Position numbers and translations under genes: made by a program. The notes below the pieces were generated by a model. It made no database searches, was not told where the DNA came from, and saw only the letters and a program-made list of their open reading frames with translations. A stretch of DNA of 64,000 nt, taken from Sipunculus nudus. Taxonomy: Eukaryota; Annelida; Sipuncula; Golfingiida; Sipunculidae. The stretch lies in assembly GCA_026874595.1 (NCBI GenBank), contig CM049316.1, positions 4,230,339-4,294,338 on the forward strand, given 5' to 3'. Below, piece by piece: positions 10,044 through 22,349 of this stretch (its first letter is position 1; the number at the start of each line of letters is the position of its first letter).

Positions 10044-10404
10044 GGCACAGATGAATGAATTCTATTTCCCAGTGCATTAATACACCAAGATGCATGTCAA
10101 CGTGTGCCAATATACTTCATGACGTACTGTCATGCACATACATAGTTGTTCTTGTTAGCCAAAAGAAAAAGGGAATCTCAGTGCATGAAAAATCAATAAG
10201 ACAGGAAATAAAATAAAATAAAAAAGCTCCAAGTTCAATTTAGTTTTGAAAGTTTTTTTTAATTTAATTTAAGAAATTTTCTTCTCCTTCATGACAGTGA
10301 ATGCCTCCCCTAGCTGAGGTATTTTGCTCTCTAACCAGGCACTTCTCGTTACAGCTGTAAACATGCAGAGTTTGAATTAAGTAATTCTGCCAAATATATT
10401 TAAA

Positions 10405-11336
10405 AACAAGGGACCTATGGGTCACGGCGCTCAGCTGATCATGATTGGACTATAAATGTATCACCATTGTTATACTATATTGAGTAGAAAAAGCTTATGA
10501 ATATCATGGTCATGTTGGGCTTTTATAAAGGAATATAATGTAATATGTGAGTAAATGATATATGAAATAATCTGACTGATGGATTAATATGGAGTAAAAT
10601 ATAGTGGTTTATTTTTTATTTATTTGGGAGGGGTCGAAAAAACAATTTATTTGAGCAAATATGAATGCAATGACAGTATACTAAGCAGTGGTATGATGAT
10701 AAGGTTATTTGTTAAAGGATCTATAGTGTATGGAAAACTGCAAGATTTCAATTTGACAGATACAAGGTTATGATTAACTATGCTGATGAGGGGATTTATG
10801 AATTTGTGACTGTATGACATGATATCTTGACAAGATTGGTCTTGACAAGGTACATTATTATGATGACCCTCACGTCTACATATTACACAATATTGACATA
10901 ATTTCTGGCATGTACATAGGTACCTATGGAAAAATTGGTCAACAGTACTGAACCACCTAGAAGGTTAAAATCTTAAAAATATGATGAAATGTAAATCAAG
11001 TTTGAGAGGAAGAGGTAATTTGGGCCATGGTTGGTTTATATGATTGAAGAAAATGTTGCAAATAATATTTGAGATCTGACCATACCTTTCCATTGGTTAC
11101 ATTCTACTGAGCCAATAAAAAATTAACAATATTTGCATTTATTCCTTTTTTTCATTACATAATTTTTATCCAGGTTTACAAATGTTACTATAAATTTACA
11201 GTATAACATACATGTGATTGTGAATATAACAGTTGATTCACATTTCTAAATTGCATCAACATTTATAGCTTATGCATCTAGTTTATAGTACCTGTCAACA
11301 GAATGGGATGGAGGGAGGAAGGGAGGCAATAAGAGT

Positions 11337-11394
<58 letters not shown>

Positions 11395-11415
11395 TGAAGA
11401 GAGAAAGAGAAAAAG

Positions 11416-11468
<53 letters not shown>

Positions 11469-13085
11469 AAGAGAGAGAAAGAGAGAGCTGGACTGCCAGA
11501 GAGAGAGAGAAGGGGAGAGAGAAAGAGAGGCTCTCTGGTAACTACTGCCTGACCCAGCCTGACCCAGACACTCACAGTGGTAGTAGGTCACACCTGAAGG
11601 TGTTATGTAACTGCCCAGTACACTGCATTTATACTGACCTGATGTAAACAATGAAGACTTGGTACTTGGAAACTTGAATAAAATCTACAGTTTTTGATCA
11701 ATTAGTTTTAAATTTCAGATTTTACCAGATGAAATGCTAATGTGTACATGCTGTGAAAATTAAATCCACAGCACTAACAGGTAAAATTTGAATATTTATA
11801 TTTTTTTAAATGGTATCAGGAAAAAAAGGAAAAGTATTCTCAGCTATGAAACTAATACATGTGTTAAAATTAATCCAAGGATCAAACATCCAATATATTA
11901 TACCAGGAGCAAACTGGAGTTGGGAATGTTTAATTTTATGAACTGAAATAAAGGATCAGCAATATAAATTTTGATTATTTAGCCAGTATCATGTAACAAC
12001 TGATACAACCATGAGTTATAAGTCAAACAGATTAAAATCTTTAATGAGCACTCTGATGAACATCCACACTTTCATAGCAATACATCACTTTGTGGACACA
12101 ATTAAATGTGCCCTTTAATCATTGTAACCCCGGTGGTACAATACAAAATCTAAAATGTAGCATAGCCAAGAATAAAATAAAATACAGAAAATTATAACAT
12201 TCATCTAGTTTATGCACCAGCTGGGGAGGAGGGGGAGTGGAGGGCAGAGGGGAAGCCTGCTAGTAGTGGCAAAGCTGAGCCAAGGCAAGTTGCCTGGGGT
12301 GGGTTACATAATGCAAGTGAAGACTGTATTACTAGGTGGGCCAGATGTAAACAACACTTGACATGGTGTATGAAAACTTGAATAAAAGCTACTCTTTTCA
12401 AACAATTCCTTTGAAATTTCAGATTTCAAAAGATTAAATCCTTATGTATATATGCTGTGAAAATAAAATCAACAGTGCTTACAGGGAAAAAATGTGCCAT
12501 TGCCAAAGTTGGACAAAATTTAAGGTATTGATTTTTTATTTATGCTAATAACTTGAAAAATTTGCAAAATTCAGATCTAATTTTGGGTGAACAATTGAAT
12601 CTTGATTAAATAAAGTTATATTCCTGAGAAAAAGTCTCCAGCTTCAGCAATTCTCATGTTAAGTGAGCAAATATATTTCCTGATTTTTAAAAAACTGCAT
12701 TATATTTGGGCCCATAACTTCAAAATAATACCCAATACTGACCTAATTTTTGGTATGTGCACAGAAAATGTATGGAAAAATATGAATACTAAATATGATC
12801 AAAAACAGATCAGTGGTTTTGATATTAGGCAGCTTTGAAGTGTAACAATGGTTTTTTTATGGAAAACAGAGGTTTTTCCTTAATATCTCGAAGGAACGAA
12901 GTTCTAATGACCCAATTTTCGGTATGGTAGGAGATTTTGGGGACATCTAATGGTACGCAGAATTTTGGATTCGTAGGTCCAACGGTTTTAAAACGTGCCC
13001 TGTTAATGGACGGCCGACCGGACGGCTGGACTGACGGACAAAGGACCACGACTATAGCTCAGATGACTTGTAGTCAACTGAGCTA
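10405..13085 (+). mobile_element. Family A interspersed element, copy 2 (expanded)
   Basis: The left end AACAAGG-GACCTATGGGTC (one mismatch in the palindrome, 10412-10423) is followed by GCTCAGCTGA. The right end has GGACGGCTGGACTGACGGAC and the 31-nt hairpin (13055-13085). At 2.7 kb it is about 0.9 kb longer than copy 1 because the core module is present twice: once from about 11265 (CATCTAGTTTATAGTACC) and again from about 12193 (CATCTAGTTTATGCACCAG). Each module contains a variable purine tract and the AAAACTTGAATAAAA and TGCTGTGAAAAT phrases. The stretches 12055-12180 and 12690-13050 match copy 1 closely. No open frame codes for a mobility protein. Confidence 0.82.
11330..11535 (+). repeat. 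(GA)n-rich hypervariable tract inside family A copy 2
   Basis: About 200 bases of nearly pure GA dinucleotides with AAAG and GGAG interruptions follow CAACAGAATGGGATGGAGGG. Copy 4 has CAACAGAATT plus an 18-G run at the same place. Two long minus-strand frames of Ser/Leu repeats are read-through of this tract and are not genes. Confidence 0.95.
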
Positions 13086-15528
13086 AAAATATAAATAAGT
13101 GGATATATATGGGGATAAGGGATGGAGTAAATGCTTTATGTTGTATATATATGTCTAGGATGTGGTGATTTATGGTGATTGCGCTACATTAACCTAGTTA
13201 AACCGGACGCAGCATTAAACCAGACTCCCCGAGGAGACGGCGCCCACCTGCGCTCATACAGTCCTTGTGCTTCTCCTAATGTCCCAGAACAGTTGTCACC
13301 AACTCTGACCAGTAAAGAAACCAGGTTACAGTAACTGTGCCTGACCTGTTAGTACAAGAATTCCTACCATTAATTTAAACACTCAAACACATTCCTCCTG
13401 TAATAATAACACCATTATAGACAGGCATTAAAACAACTGCAAGGCACTGAAAAAACCTTGAAGGGTATTAATAACAGTCATAATGTAACCCTTATATTAT
13501 GTTACCAGTCATTATGTCAAATTGTAATGGTACCTTAACTCTAATAACCAAGACAAGTGGCAACAAAGATAGGTTTTGTCAATACCTGTGTTCCTTTATT
13601 GGGAAGGTGGGGAGGGGGAGGGAGAAGAAGGAATCATTATGGTGAAGCCTATGGTAATTTCCCAATATACAGTCAGTGTCAGATTGTAGTAGACAAAAAC
13701 AAGTAGTTGAAAAATGGTGGAACACAAACACAACAGGCTAATTTCTTTCAACATAGTCCTCAGAGATTTTTACATGTTCCTGTGAAAATAAAATAATTAT
13801 GACAAATGAACAAGACCATAGTAAGGAAATGTCTTTGAAATCTTCTCTAATGTGTTTATCATGCAGTTTCATACATTTTTGTCAATTTTACCCAAAGTTT
13901 TAAGAGTTAAGCATCATGAATAGTTATTTCCTCAGATATTCAAACTGACTCCTCTGAGGTAGCTACATCCCCATTTATGGCAGTCAGTATATTACATTTT
14001 ACCCCAGTGTAAAACATTTCCTTTATAAAAATTAAAAAAAACAGAATTTTATTAAAATAAGAACATCATGTAGTAATCCTTTGAATCTATTAGGAAAATA
14101 TTTGTACAATAAAATGGAAATGTTTCAAAATAGGCAGTATTACTATTGAGCATCAACCTTATTTCTTAGGAAGAAGTAGTTTACAGGAATATATGCTTTA
14201 GCTAGATGTAATTCTTCTGCAGTAATGAACCAAGGAATGTGACAAATGCTATATATTGACATCCCCTACTTAAACATTCAACTTCTGTGCAATATATTAA
14301 GCCAAGCTGGTGTGATCATGATAGCTTTACATAAATGGTGATTATTCTGGTTTTATTAAGGCCACTAATATTCCTGGAGGACAGAGGTCATTTCGGCTTC
14401 CTCCATCATGCAGCTTACCGCAGCTTCCAGGGCATCATCGTACTGACCCCCACTCACAATCCTAAACACGACCGAGGAAACCAATTACTTCCTGTCGGAG
14501 GATGGTTACAAAACTTTTAATACTGAATCAACGACATATCACGTTTCTACATACAACATTGTCCTCTGTGGTCTGATGTAAGACTTGATGGCAAGAGGTG
14601 TAATACCTCTCACCAACAGTTCTGTTAAATACTCCAGATAGCTGACAGCTGCACAGTTATCAATATCACCTAAGCAAGTTGTAATATATAGTTCTTATTT
14701 TATAGAATCCTGAAATAATCCATCAACTCTGGACCTATTTGTTCTTTTCTTGTGAAACTTATTGCATAAATAATCCTACCCTCAATTCTCATATACAGTT
14801 ACCCTGTTTTTGTTGACCAATTGTATAGATCTATAAATTCAAATTTTAATCCATTATAAATCATAAGAAACTTGCACGATCTCATAACAAAGGCAGGGTG
14901 AAAGTGGATATTAGTGTATTCAGTCTCCCTGTCATAAACAACCCTAAATAAGACAGGTTGTTGGACAGTCTACTCAAGTACTCACACAGAGCAAGTCAAA
15001 ATTACCCAATATCTGATTACAATTAAAAGTTGATTTTTATGGCCATCTTCTTGCTAATATAAGATTAAAGATGTGATAATGCACTTCCATTTTTGACACA
15101 TTAATAACATGAATTCAAAGCTGCTATTCCATGATAAACATCTTAAGCAGTAATCACCAATTTTGGTGTATAAGACTTGCTTCCTAGCAAAGGTCTTAGC
15201 TAAGGATATGAAAATCATTGATTAGAAAGTTATAGTTCAATGATAATGTCTGCAAATATGTATTTTTTTATCCCTGATTTTATTGCAAATGAGCTCGTGA
15301 AATATGAAGGATGCGGTCTCATATTGGGTATGATTCTGTCCTTATTTTTTTATTTCTTATTACTTAGGTTTTTATGGGGGAAAATGAGATTCTTTTCATA
15401 AATATATTTAATGAAATGTAAAGATTTCTTACCAAAAGGTGATTGAATATGTATATTAAATATTAATTACAACACATGTATAATTTATATATAGAGACCA
15501 GAATCACGTGAATATAGATGTAACGGTT
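13086..15528. other. Unique DNA with two GC-richer islands
   Basis: Islands at about 13160-13340 (CCGGACGCAGC, CGAGGAGACGGCGCCC) and 14330-14610 stand out from AT-rich sequence. The second contains a 61-codon plus-strand frame (14335-14520) with no recognised domain and no obvious splice pair. A short purine stretch (GGTGGGGAGGGGGAGGGAG) lies near 13605. The remainder shows no gene or repeat. The islands are candidates for cis-regulatory elements or untranslated exons, testable only by comparison with related species. Confidence 0.4.
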
Positions 15529-16222
15529 CCAAGAACGACCCATGGGTCACGGCGCTCGACGATCAGCTGTTATATTTGATCACAAAATATGTTTTAGAAG
15601 AGGAGGTAGGCAAAGGCTGGTTTTGTGTGGTAATTTAGGCTCTATTATGAGTTGACAGTGTTTAACTCAAGTTATGTAAGATTTTGATAATACCCTTTGA
15701 GACAGGGAAGAGGACTGATGTCATTTATATTATTTACAGTTGGGAATGGTGTGCTTTTATTACACAGGTTTTGACTTGGCCATAAAACTTTACCTACAAT
15801 GCAGCAAAACTATTTGAACAGTTAAACTATTTATTAAAAATTAATAACAAATATTTTGTCAAATATAATTTAAAATTAAATATAATAACAGTATCATCTG
15901 TTTTTTTCATCAAAGATTTTTTAATAATATTATCAAAATAAATGATTATTAAAATAAGATTATAGAATATATTCATGAATGCATTTTAATTCAAATACTT
16001 GCATTTTAATCTGTATTCCAATCCTTATGCATGAAATTATGGAGTACATATATATTCATATTTGCATTCAAATACATTTGCAAAGTACTTCATCATGTCT
16101 GGTATTTATTCAGTTTCAGCCAAACAAAAGTTCTTGAGAATCCAGAATAACAAATATCACAAATTTGAATAATGATCATAAGTACCTGCATGGTTTTATG
16201 AATTTTATTTATATTCAAACTA

Positions 16223-16902
16223 GATGTGTCGGAACGACACGAATGCCCCCGCCTGGGGCAAATTAGAAATATTTGTTAAATTTTGTAAAATTTTTTAAGT
16301 TCAGGAGGTGTCGTATGGTCAAAAGTAGGTCAACGGGGTCAAAACAAGAACTAGATTTGTAGATGGTCATTATCTGCCCACACACCAAAAATCAGGCCCG
16401 TATCTGCAGTCATTGCGAAAAAAAGTCTGCACATGTGCACTTGTCATGAAAATTTATAATTTCTATGAATTTTTCTATGTTAGGGCACCATCAAACTGTC
16501 AAAAGTAGGTCAACTGGAACAAAACGTGAACTCGATCTGTAACTGGTCATTATCTGCCCACGCACCAAAAATCAGGCCAATATCTGCAGGCATTGCGAAA
16601 AAAAGTCAGTTCATGTGTATTTGTCATGAAAATTTATATTTTTCATGAAATTTTCTATGTTCAGGAGCCGTAAAACAGTGAAAAGTAGGTCAACTGGAAT
16701 GAAACGCGAACTCAATCTGTAACTGGTCAATATCTGCCCACACACCAAAAATCAGGCCAATATCTGCAGGCATTGCCAAAAAAAGTCCGTACATGTGTAT
16801 TTGTCATGAAAATTTATATTTTTCATGAAATTTTCTAAGTTAAGGAGCAGTAAAATGGTCAAAAGTAGGTCAACCAGGACCTTGTGGCGGGGCATAAAAA
16901 TA
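16223..16902 (+). mobile_element. Nested interspersed element with twin 5' hairpins and 180-bp repeats
   Basis: The left end has two hairpins in a row: GTGTCG-GAA-CGACAC (16226-16240) and TGCCCC-CGCCT-GGGGCA (16244-16260). The right end GGCGGGGCAT (16887-16896 region) is the inverted complement of the ATGCCCC(C)GCC at the left. Between them lie three 180-bp tandem units. AAACTA occurs just outside both ends (16217-16222 and 16903-16908) and may be a short target duplication, though six AT-rich bases can match by chance. The CTAGATGTGTC...GAATGCCCCCGCC start is a type I recall from bivalve genomes (memory, not search). It appears to have landed inside family A copy 3. Confidence 0.65.
16321..16860 (+). 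repeat. 180-bp tandem repeat, three copies, exact period
   Basis: AAAAGTAGGTCAAC recurs at 16321, 16501, 16681 and 16861, exactly 180 bases apart each time. Shared blocks include GGTCATTATCTGCCCA, CACCAAAAATCAGGCC and TTTGTCATGAAAATTTAT. The copies differ by substitutions with almost no net length change, several at CpG sites (AACGTGAACTCGATC or AACGCGAACTCAATC). Confidence 0.92.
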
Positions 16903-19339
16903 AAACTAATTTATTCACTTTGGACTACCTTCACATCAATCTACACACTAGACAGAGCAAGAGTCTTATGACAATTATTGACATTACAGATATCATAATG
17001 AGAACTTGTCTAAGATCTGATTTTTTATCATATTCAAATTTTTTTATTAAAAAAAAAAATGTATCAGAAAAAAATTTGAAGTAATCTCAGGTATGAAACC
17101 ATCATATGGGTTAAAAATAACGTAAGGATAAGAACACCCTATAAATTATACAAGGAGAAAACCAGAGATGGGCAAGTTTAATTTTATTAACTGAAATATA
17201 GGAACCAGTAATATAAATTGTGATTATTTACATAGTTTTGTGACAGCTGTTACAGTCACGTGTCTTAATGTTATTAGTGAAACATATTGACATCTTTATT
17301 CAGTACTTGTCTGAGTAAAATTGAAAAATTTTGACATATTTAAATTTTAAAATTTTGAAATAAATATAAATTAAAAAGCTGAAACGCTTGGAAAAGACCA
17401 GGAAATTTAGATTAATATTATCAACTGCATCTTTGTATATCATTGATTTTCTTCATATTAACCATAATAGTATAGAACAATATAATTTAAATTTTTTTTT
17501 CATTATTAAAATTTAAAAGAAAAATACCATAGGTGACTAAATGGTGTTATTTGGTATACATTTTCATCCATCCATACAAAATCCATAAAACATCAGTAAT
17601 TGCAAGGTAATTCCCTGTTACTCATCAACTATCAAATTCCCTTTCTATTGATTTTTTTAAGTTGTTATTATAGACCTATAAAAATTTTTTTTAATAATTG
17701 TTTATTTTCATGCTGTTGGTCTAAACAACTAATAGATGAGTTGGGTTGGACACCTGAATCAACTGAGGCCAGCCATAAGCTATGGCCGGTATATGCCCGG
17801 CCTCAAGCGTGCATAATTGGCCTGAGAGGTCAACTAGATGACATACAAGTGACTGAAGAGGGACTGGGTAGAGCCTAAGGTCTGACATGGTCTCATAAAA
17901 ACAATAATAAAAGCTACAGTTTTGGCCAATTTCTTTCAACTTTCAAAACTAACAAGCTGAAATCCTTATTTCTGCATGATATGAAAATTATATCAACAGT
18001 GCTAACAGAAAACAAACATGCCATGGTCAAAGTTAGGCAAAATTTAGGGTACTGATTTTATATTTATGCTAATAACTTGTAAATTTGAAAAATTCAAAAC
18101 TAATTATTGGTATACAATTGAAACTTGATTAAATAATGTTATTTCCATGACAAAAAATCTCCATCTTCAGCAATTCTCATGTTAGGGGAGTTAATATATT
18201 TCTTGATTTTTTACAAAGTGCATTATGTTTGGGCCCATTACTTAAAACAATTTCACAATACTGACATTATTTCTATATATGATCAAAGTCAGATCAGTGG
18301 TTTTGATATTAGGCAGTCTTGAAGTGTAACAATGGGTTTTTAATTTAAAACTGAAGTTTTTTCTTAATATCTCAAAGGAATGAAGTTCTAGTGACCAAAC
18401 TTTTGGTATGGTAGGGGGTTTGGAGGACATCTAACTGGATGCCAAATTTTAAGGAGCTGAGAGCTGGCCTGGGATGCTGGGGAGCCGAGCTCTAGCAAAG
18501 TGCATAACACTTGCTTGATCTAAAAAATACTTTACATGATGCTTGAAAACTTGAATAAAATCTACAGTTTTTGATCAGTTGGTTTCAAATTTCCAATGTT
18601 AACAGAAGAAAGCTTATGGTAACATGCTGTGAAAATTAAATCCACAGCAGTTACAGGAACAAAATGTGCCATGGTCAAATCTTGGCAAAATTTAAGGAAC
18701 TGATTTTATATTTATGCTAAAAACTCACAACATTTAAAAAATTCAGATCTAATTTTGGGTATACAATTAAATCTTGATTAAATATAGTTATATACCTGAA
18801 AAAAAAGTTTCTAGCTTCTGCAATTCATAAGTTAAGGGAGTAAATATATTTCCTGAATTTTTACAAAGTGCATTATGTTCGGGCCCATTGTTTCAAGAAT
18901 TTAAAAAATATTGAACTAATTTCTGGTATGTACATAGGAAATATATAGAGGAATGAAAATATTAAAAATGAATAATATCAGGTCAGTGGTTTTGATAATA
19001 GGCAGTCTTGAAGTGTAACAAGGGGTTTTTAATGGAGGTTTTTCCTTAATAATTCAAAGGGACAAAGTCCTAGTGACCCAATTTTTGGTATGGTAGGAGA
19101 TTTTGGGGACATCTAAAGGTATGCCGAATTTCAGATTCGTAGGTCCAACGGTTTGAAAACGTGCCAGTTTAACAGAGTTCTTTAACTTATAGTCAGCTGA
19201 GCTAAATATTGCTGTCCTGTCACACATGTATAGAATACAAAGAACAAAATTTCTGGAGTGTTTAGAGAGTCAATTTTCATGATCTGATGATAATAATTGA
19301 AGGATTATAGCCTTATATATAGGATCTGCACTGGTTTAC

Positions 19340-19465
19340 CCAGTTTACTGTGTCCTGTACTAAGTTGATCCACATGTACTTGGAGAACATTGTTTATTTC
19401 AGCCAGTTTACTGTGTCCTGTACTAAGTTGATCCACATGTACTTGGAGAACCTTGTTTATTTCAG
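19340..19465. repeat. 63-bp direct repeat, two copies
   Basis: Two adjacent copies, each beginning CCAGTTTACTGTGTCCTG and ending TTGTTTATTTCAG. They differ at one base near the end (AACATTG or AACCTTG). This is a recent tandem duplication. Confidence 0.95.
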
Positions 19466-19471
19466 GTATGT
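19451..19471 (+). promoter_or_regulatory. Possible recursive splice site (AG|GT junction)
   Basis: A pyrimidine-rich stretch ending TTGTTTATTTCAG is followed at once by GTATGT, so an acceptor-like and a donor-like signal meet at 19465|19466. That is the layout of a zero-length exon used for stepwise removal of long introns. The upstream 63-bp duplicate has the same acceptor but continues CCAG, so it lacks the donor half. Such juxtapositions also occur by chance in AT-rich DNA, and there is no independent proof of a plus-strand transcript. Confidence 0.22.
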
Positions 19472-19570
19472 CATGCGAGGCACCTGTTCAGCTTGTCAGT
19501 TTCAGCTGGTTGGTGTTTAGTAAAGTTTATGACATTACCACTTCCATTACTCCCTGTGGCCACCTTCAGT

Positions 19571-20536
19571 GCACAGCAGCCATAAAGCCAGCTACTGACC
19601 CATTGTGTTCACACTCAACATAAAAAGTACGATTATAGACACCAGTTGAATCAAAATGCTGAATTTCACATGACTAGTAAACACTGGTTTGATCATCTGT
19701 AGGCCTGGAGTTTATATGTAGTTGTATTCTTGCACAGCAGCCATAAAGCCAGCTACTGACCCATTGTGTTCGCACTCAACATAAAAAGTACGATTATAGA
19801 CACCAGTTGAATCAAAATGCTGAATTTCACATGACTAGTAAACACTGGTTTGATCATCTGTAGGCCTGGAGTTTATATGTAGTTGTATGCCTGCACAGCA
19901 GCCATAAAGCCAGCTACTGACCCATTGTGTTCGCACTCAACATAAAAAGTAGGATTATAGACACCAGTTGAATCAAAATGCTGAATTTCACATGACTAGT
20001 AAACACTGGTTTGATCATCTGTAGGCCTGGAGTTTATATGTAGTTGTATTCTTGCACAGCAGCCATAAAGCCAGCTACTGACCCATTGTGTTCGCACTCA
20101 ACATAAAAAGTACGATTATAGACACCAGTTGAATCAAAATGCTGAATTTCACATGACTAGTAAACACTGGTTTGATCATCTGTAGGCCTGGAGTTTATAT
20201 GTAGTTGTATTCTTGCACAGCAGCCATAAAGCCAGCTACTGACCCATTGTGTTCGCACTCAACATAAAAAGTACAATTATAGACACCAGTTGAATCAAAA
20301 TGCTGAATTTCACATGACTAGTAAACACTGGTTTGATCATCTGTAGGCCTGGAGTTTATATGTAGTTGTATTCTTGCACAGCAGCCATAAAGCCAGCTAC
20401 TGACCCATTGTGTTCGCACTCAACATAAAAAGTACAATTATAGACACCAGTTGAATCAAAATGCTGAATTTCACATGACTAGTAAACACTGGTTTGATCA
20501 TCTGTAGGCCTGGAGTTTATATGTAGTTGTATTCTT
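19571..20536. repeat. 161-bp tandem repeat, six nearly identical copies
   Basis: GCACAGCAGCCATAAAGCC recurs at 19571, 19732, 19893, 20054, 20215 and 20376, a constant 161-bp period, ending at 20536. Copies differ by only a few bases: GTTCGCACTC or GTTCACACTC, TACGATT or TACAATT or TAGGATT, and TATTCTTGC or TATGCCTGC. There is no open frame across it. The high identity implies recent amplification or homogenisation. The length is in the range of bivalve satellite monomers such as BIV160, but I cannot confirm sequence relatedness. Confidence 0.97.
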
Positions 20537-22341
20537 GCATCTTTGATTTTAAGGATTATGTATTTTAATTACTGAGAAAGTGGTGCTGTATACACAAATT
20601 TTTTTTCATTAATTTACAAATATTTTTTGCTCTCAAAATATTTTTGAAAAATATGTTAATCCTTTATTCATTACTTTCAACATACTAATTATTTAATTGA
20701 ATATTCATGTTTAATCTAAGGACATGATGCAGTCACTGATACTTTGAATGTCAGCTAAGTCTACAGTGCAAGATTAGGATCGGCGAATTCCACATAAAAC
20801 TCTGTGCGGAACCAATGCTTATAGGCAAGGCATTAAGATCTGTTCAAGGAGTAATGTCGCCTAAAAATATAGCTATTACATTTGTCAATGGATAATACCC
20901 CGAAAACTTGAATGTAAGATGTATTATCCAAGTAATCTTATCTGTTCCTCCAGCATAACAGAAACTGATCAGGCATAGCACATTTCCATAAATAAAACAA
21001 AATCTTCAAATCAATGACAGCTTTGTCTTTCATCCTGAACACAGAAAACATGTTTTTAACTTTAAGAATTGAAAAAGAGAATTCACACAATAAGCCAAAC
21101 AGAGGCAGAAGAAGCTGACATTTGCTACACTGAATTATGTCGTCTTGTTATAGAATGATCGATGGATTGTTGAGAATTCCATGTTAACTTGTTTTGTAAT
21201 ATCTTCACGATCAATCTCTTGCATGTTGAAAACCCAAAATCTCCTGGTATCAATTTAAAATGGACTTTGGTACCTTGAAAATGCTAATACTATCAATGTT
21301 ACTTCATTGTATGTAGTGTCTGTACCTCTGTAGGCTCCCCTGAAATAGAGCTTTCTGGGGTCTGCTCACTATATCCTTCAAACCAATAGCTTGTCAGACT
21401 ATAGGCCTTACAGATGCCCCTTAGTTATCATGAATTCTGTCCATCTGTGTGGGTGCACTGTAGCAATAAGGTTTTCTGTCCAATCACCACATTAAACATA
21501 TTGCCCTGAATTTTTTTGGTATGACCTGTAAGATCTCAGTGGGAAATTGGACTACAGGCCCTAAAGCAAGCTAATCCATATGCTGCATGTGCAGAAATTC
21601 ATATGAATCAACAAATAGCTTTGCACTGAACATTATAAACAATCCAGAATTATTTATTCTGTGTACCTGAACTGTTCAGTGGACACATACTCCTGCTGTT
21701 GATGTGACATTTTAAACAACTAATTTAATACTTGAGATCTAAATCCTTTAAGCTCAGTTATGTTTTCAATCATGCTGAACAATAGCAATGGGTCTTAACA
21801 TCTGGCCTGCCAGTAGCACGGCACAAACCATACCTATAAATGAATTAAATATTTCTAACTGAACATCCAGGGAGTTAATTTTTTTACTTGCAGGCAATTT
21901 TGAGACTGTAAAATCACAGCACTCATGTCATATTCTCAGATGTGGGTTCATGTATTGTCTTGATATTTGGTATGCTCCTTGCTCATGGAGCTACAGATTA
22001 ACGAGCTGATTGTTGGTGCCACCTGTGTTGTCTCTGTATCGTGTGACTAGGATATGCCTGTCTGCTTTGAGTAATGACCAATGTGTTACTGATGTGAAAA
22101 GAATTGTATTTTTAATAAATTAAATGATATAACACAAGAATATGCAACTCTTTTTTTTATCTTGTACACCTTCTTTCAAATGAGGATATAATTGACCAGT
22201 TTCTGTCCGAGGAAATGATATACATGAGATAACATAATGCTTCATAGGCCATTTTTACTGCTATGTAAGAAAAAGTACCACAAGGATAACAAAATATGTG
22301 TCAAAATATGAAAGTTCACACAGAAAACAATAATCACCAAA
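20537..22341. other. Unique DNA, no gene recognised
   Basis: Mostly AT-rich sequence. A GC-richer patch at about 20745-20910 includes GGATCGGCGAATTCC and TGTGCGGAACC. Near 21960-22060 there is a stretch containing TTGGTGCCACCTGTGTTG that faintly resembles the family B core. No open frame has coding character. Confidence 0.4.
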
Positions 22342-22349
22342 ATCACTAA
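22342..22349. repeat. 8-bp target-site duplication of the hAT MITE, left
   Basis: ATCACTAA directly precedes the left terminal repeat and is repeated perfectly at 22756-22763. Confidence 0.9.

Larger units (their letters stand above)
15529..19204 (+). mobile_element. Family A interspersed element, copy 3 (composite)
   Basis: The left end carries the perfect palindrome GACCCATGGGTC (15537-15548), but the subterminal GCTCAGCTGA motif is split by a few extra bases (GCTCGACGATCAGCTG). The right end ACTTATAGTCAGCTGAGCTA is present (19185-19204), but the left arm of the terminal hairpin is lost. The copy is long for two reasons: a nested element at about 16223-16902, and tandem duplication of the 3' module. 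In that duplication GGCAGTCTTGAAGTGTAACA occurs near 18312 and again at 19001, about 690 bp apart. The segment 17060-17250 matches 11820-12000 of copy 2. The shared ends and modules are clear; the internal boundaries are approximate. Confidence 0.65.

Noticed and set aside
11270-11651. Ser/Leu-rich minus-strand frames over 100 codons
   Set aside because: They translate the GA dinucleotide tract inside family A copy 2.
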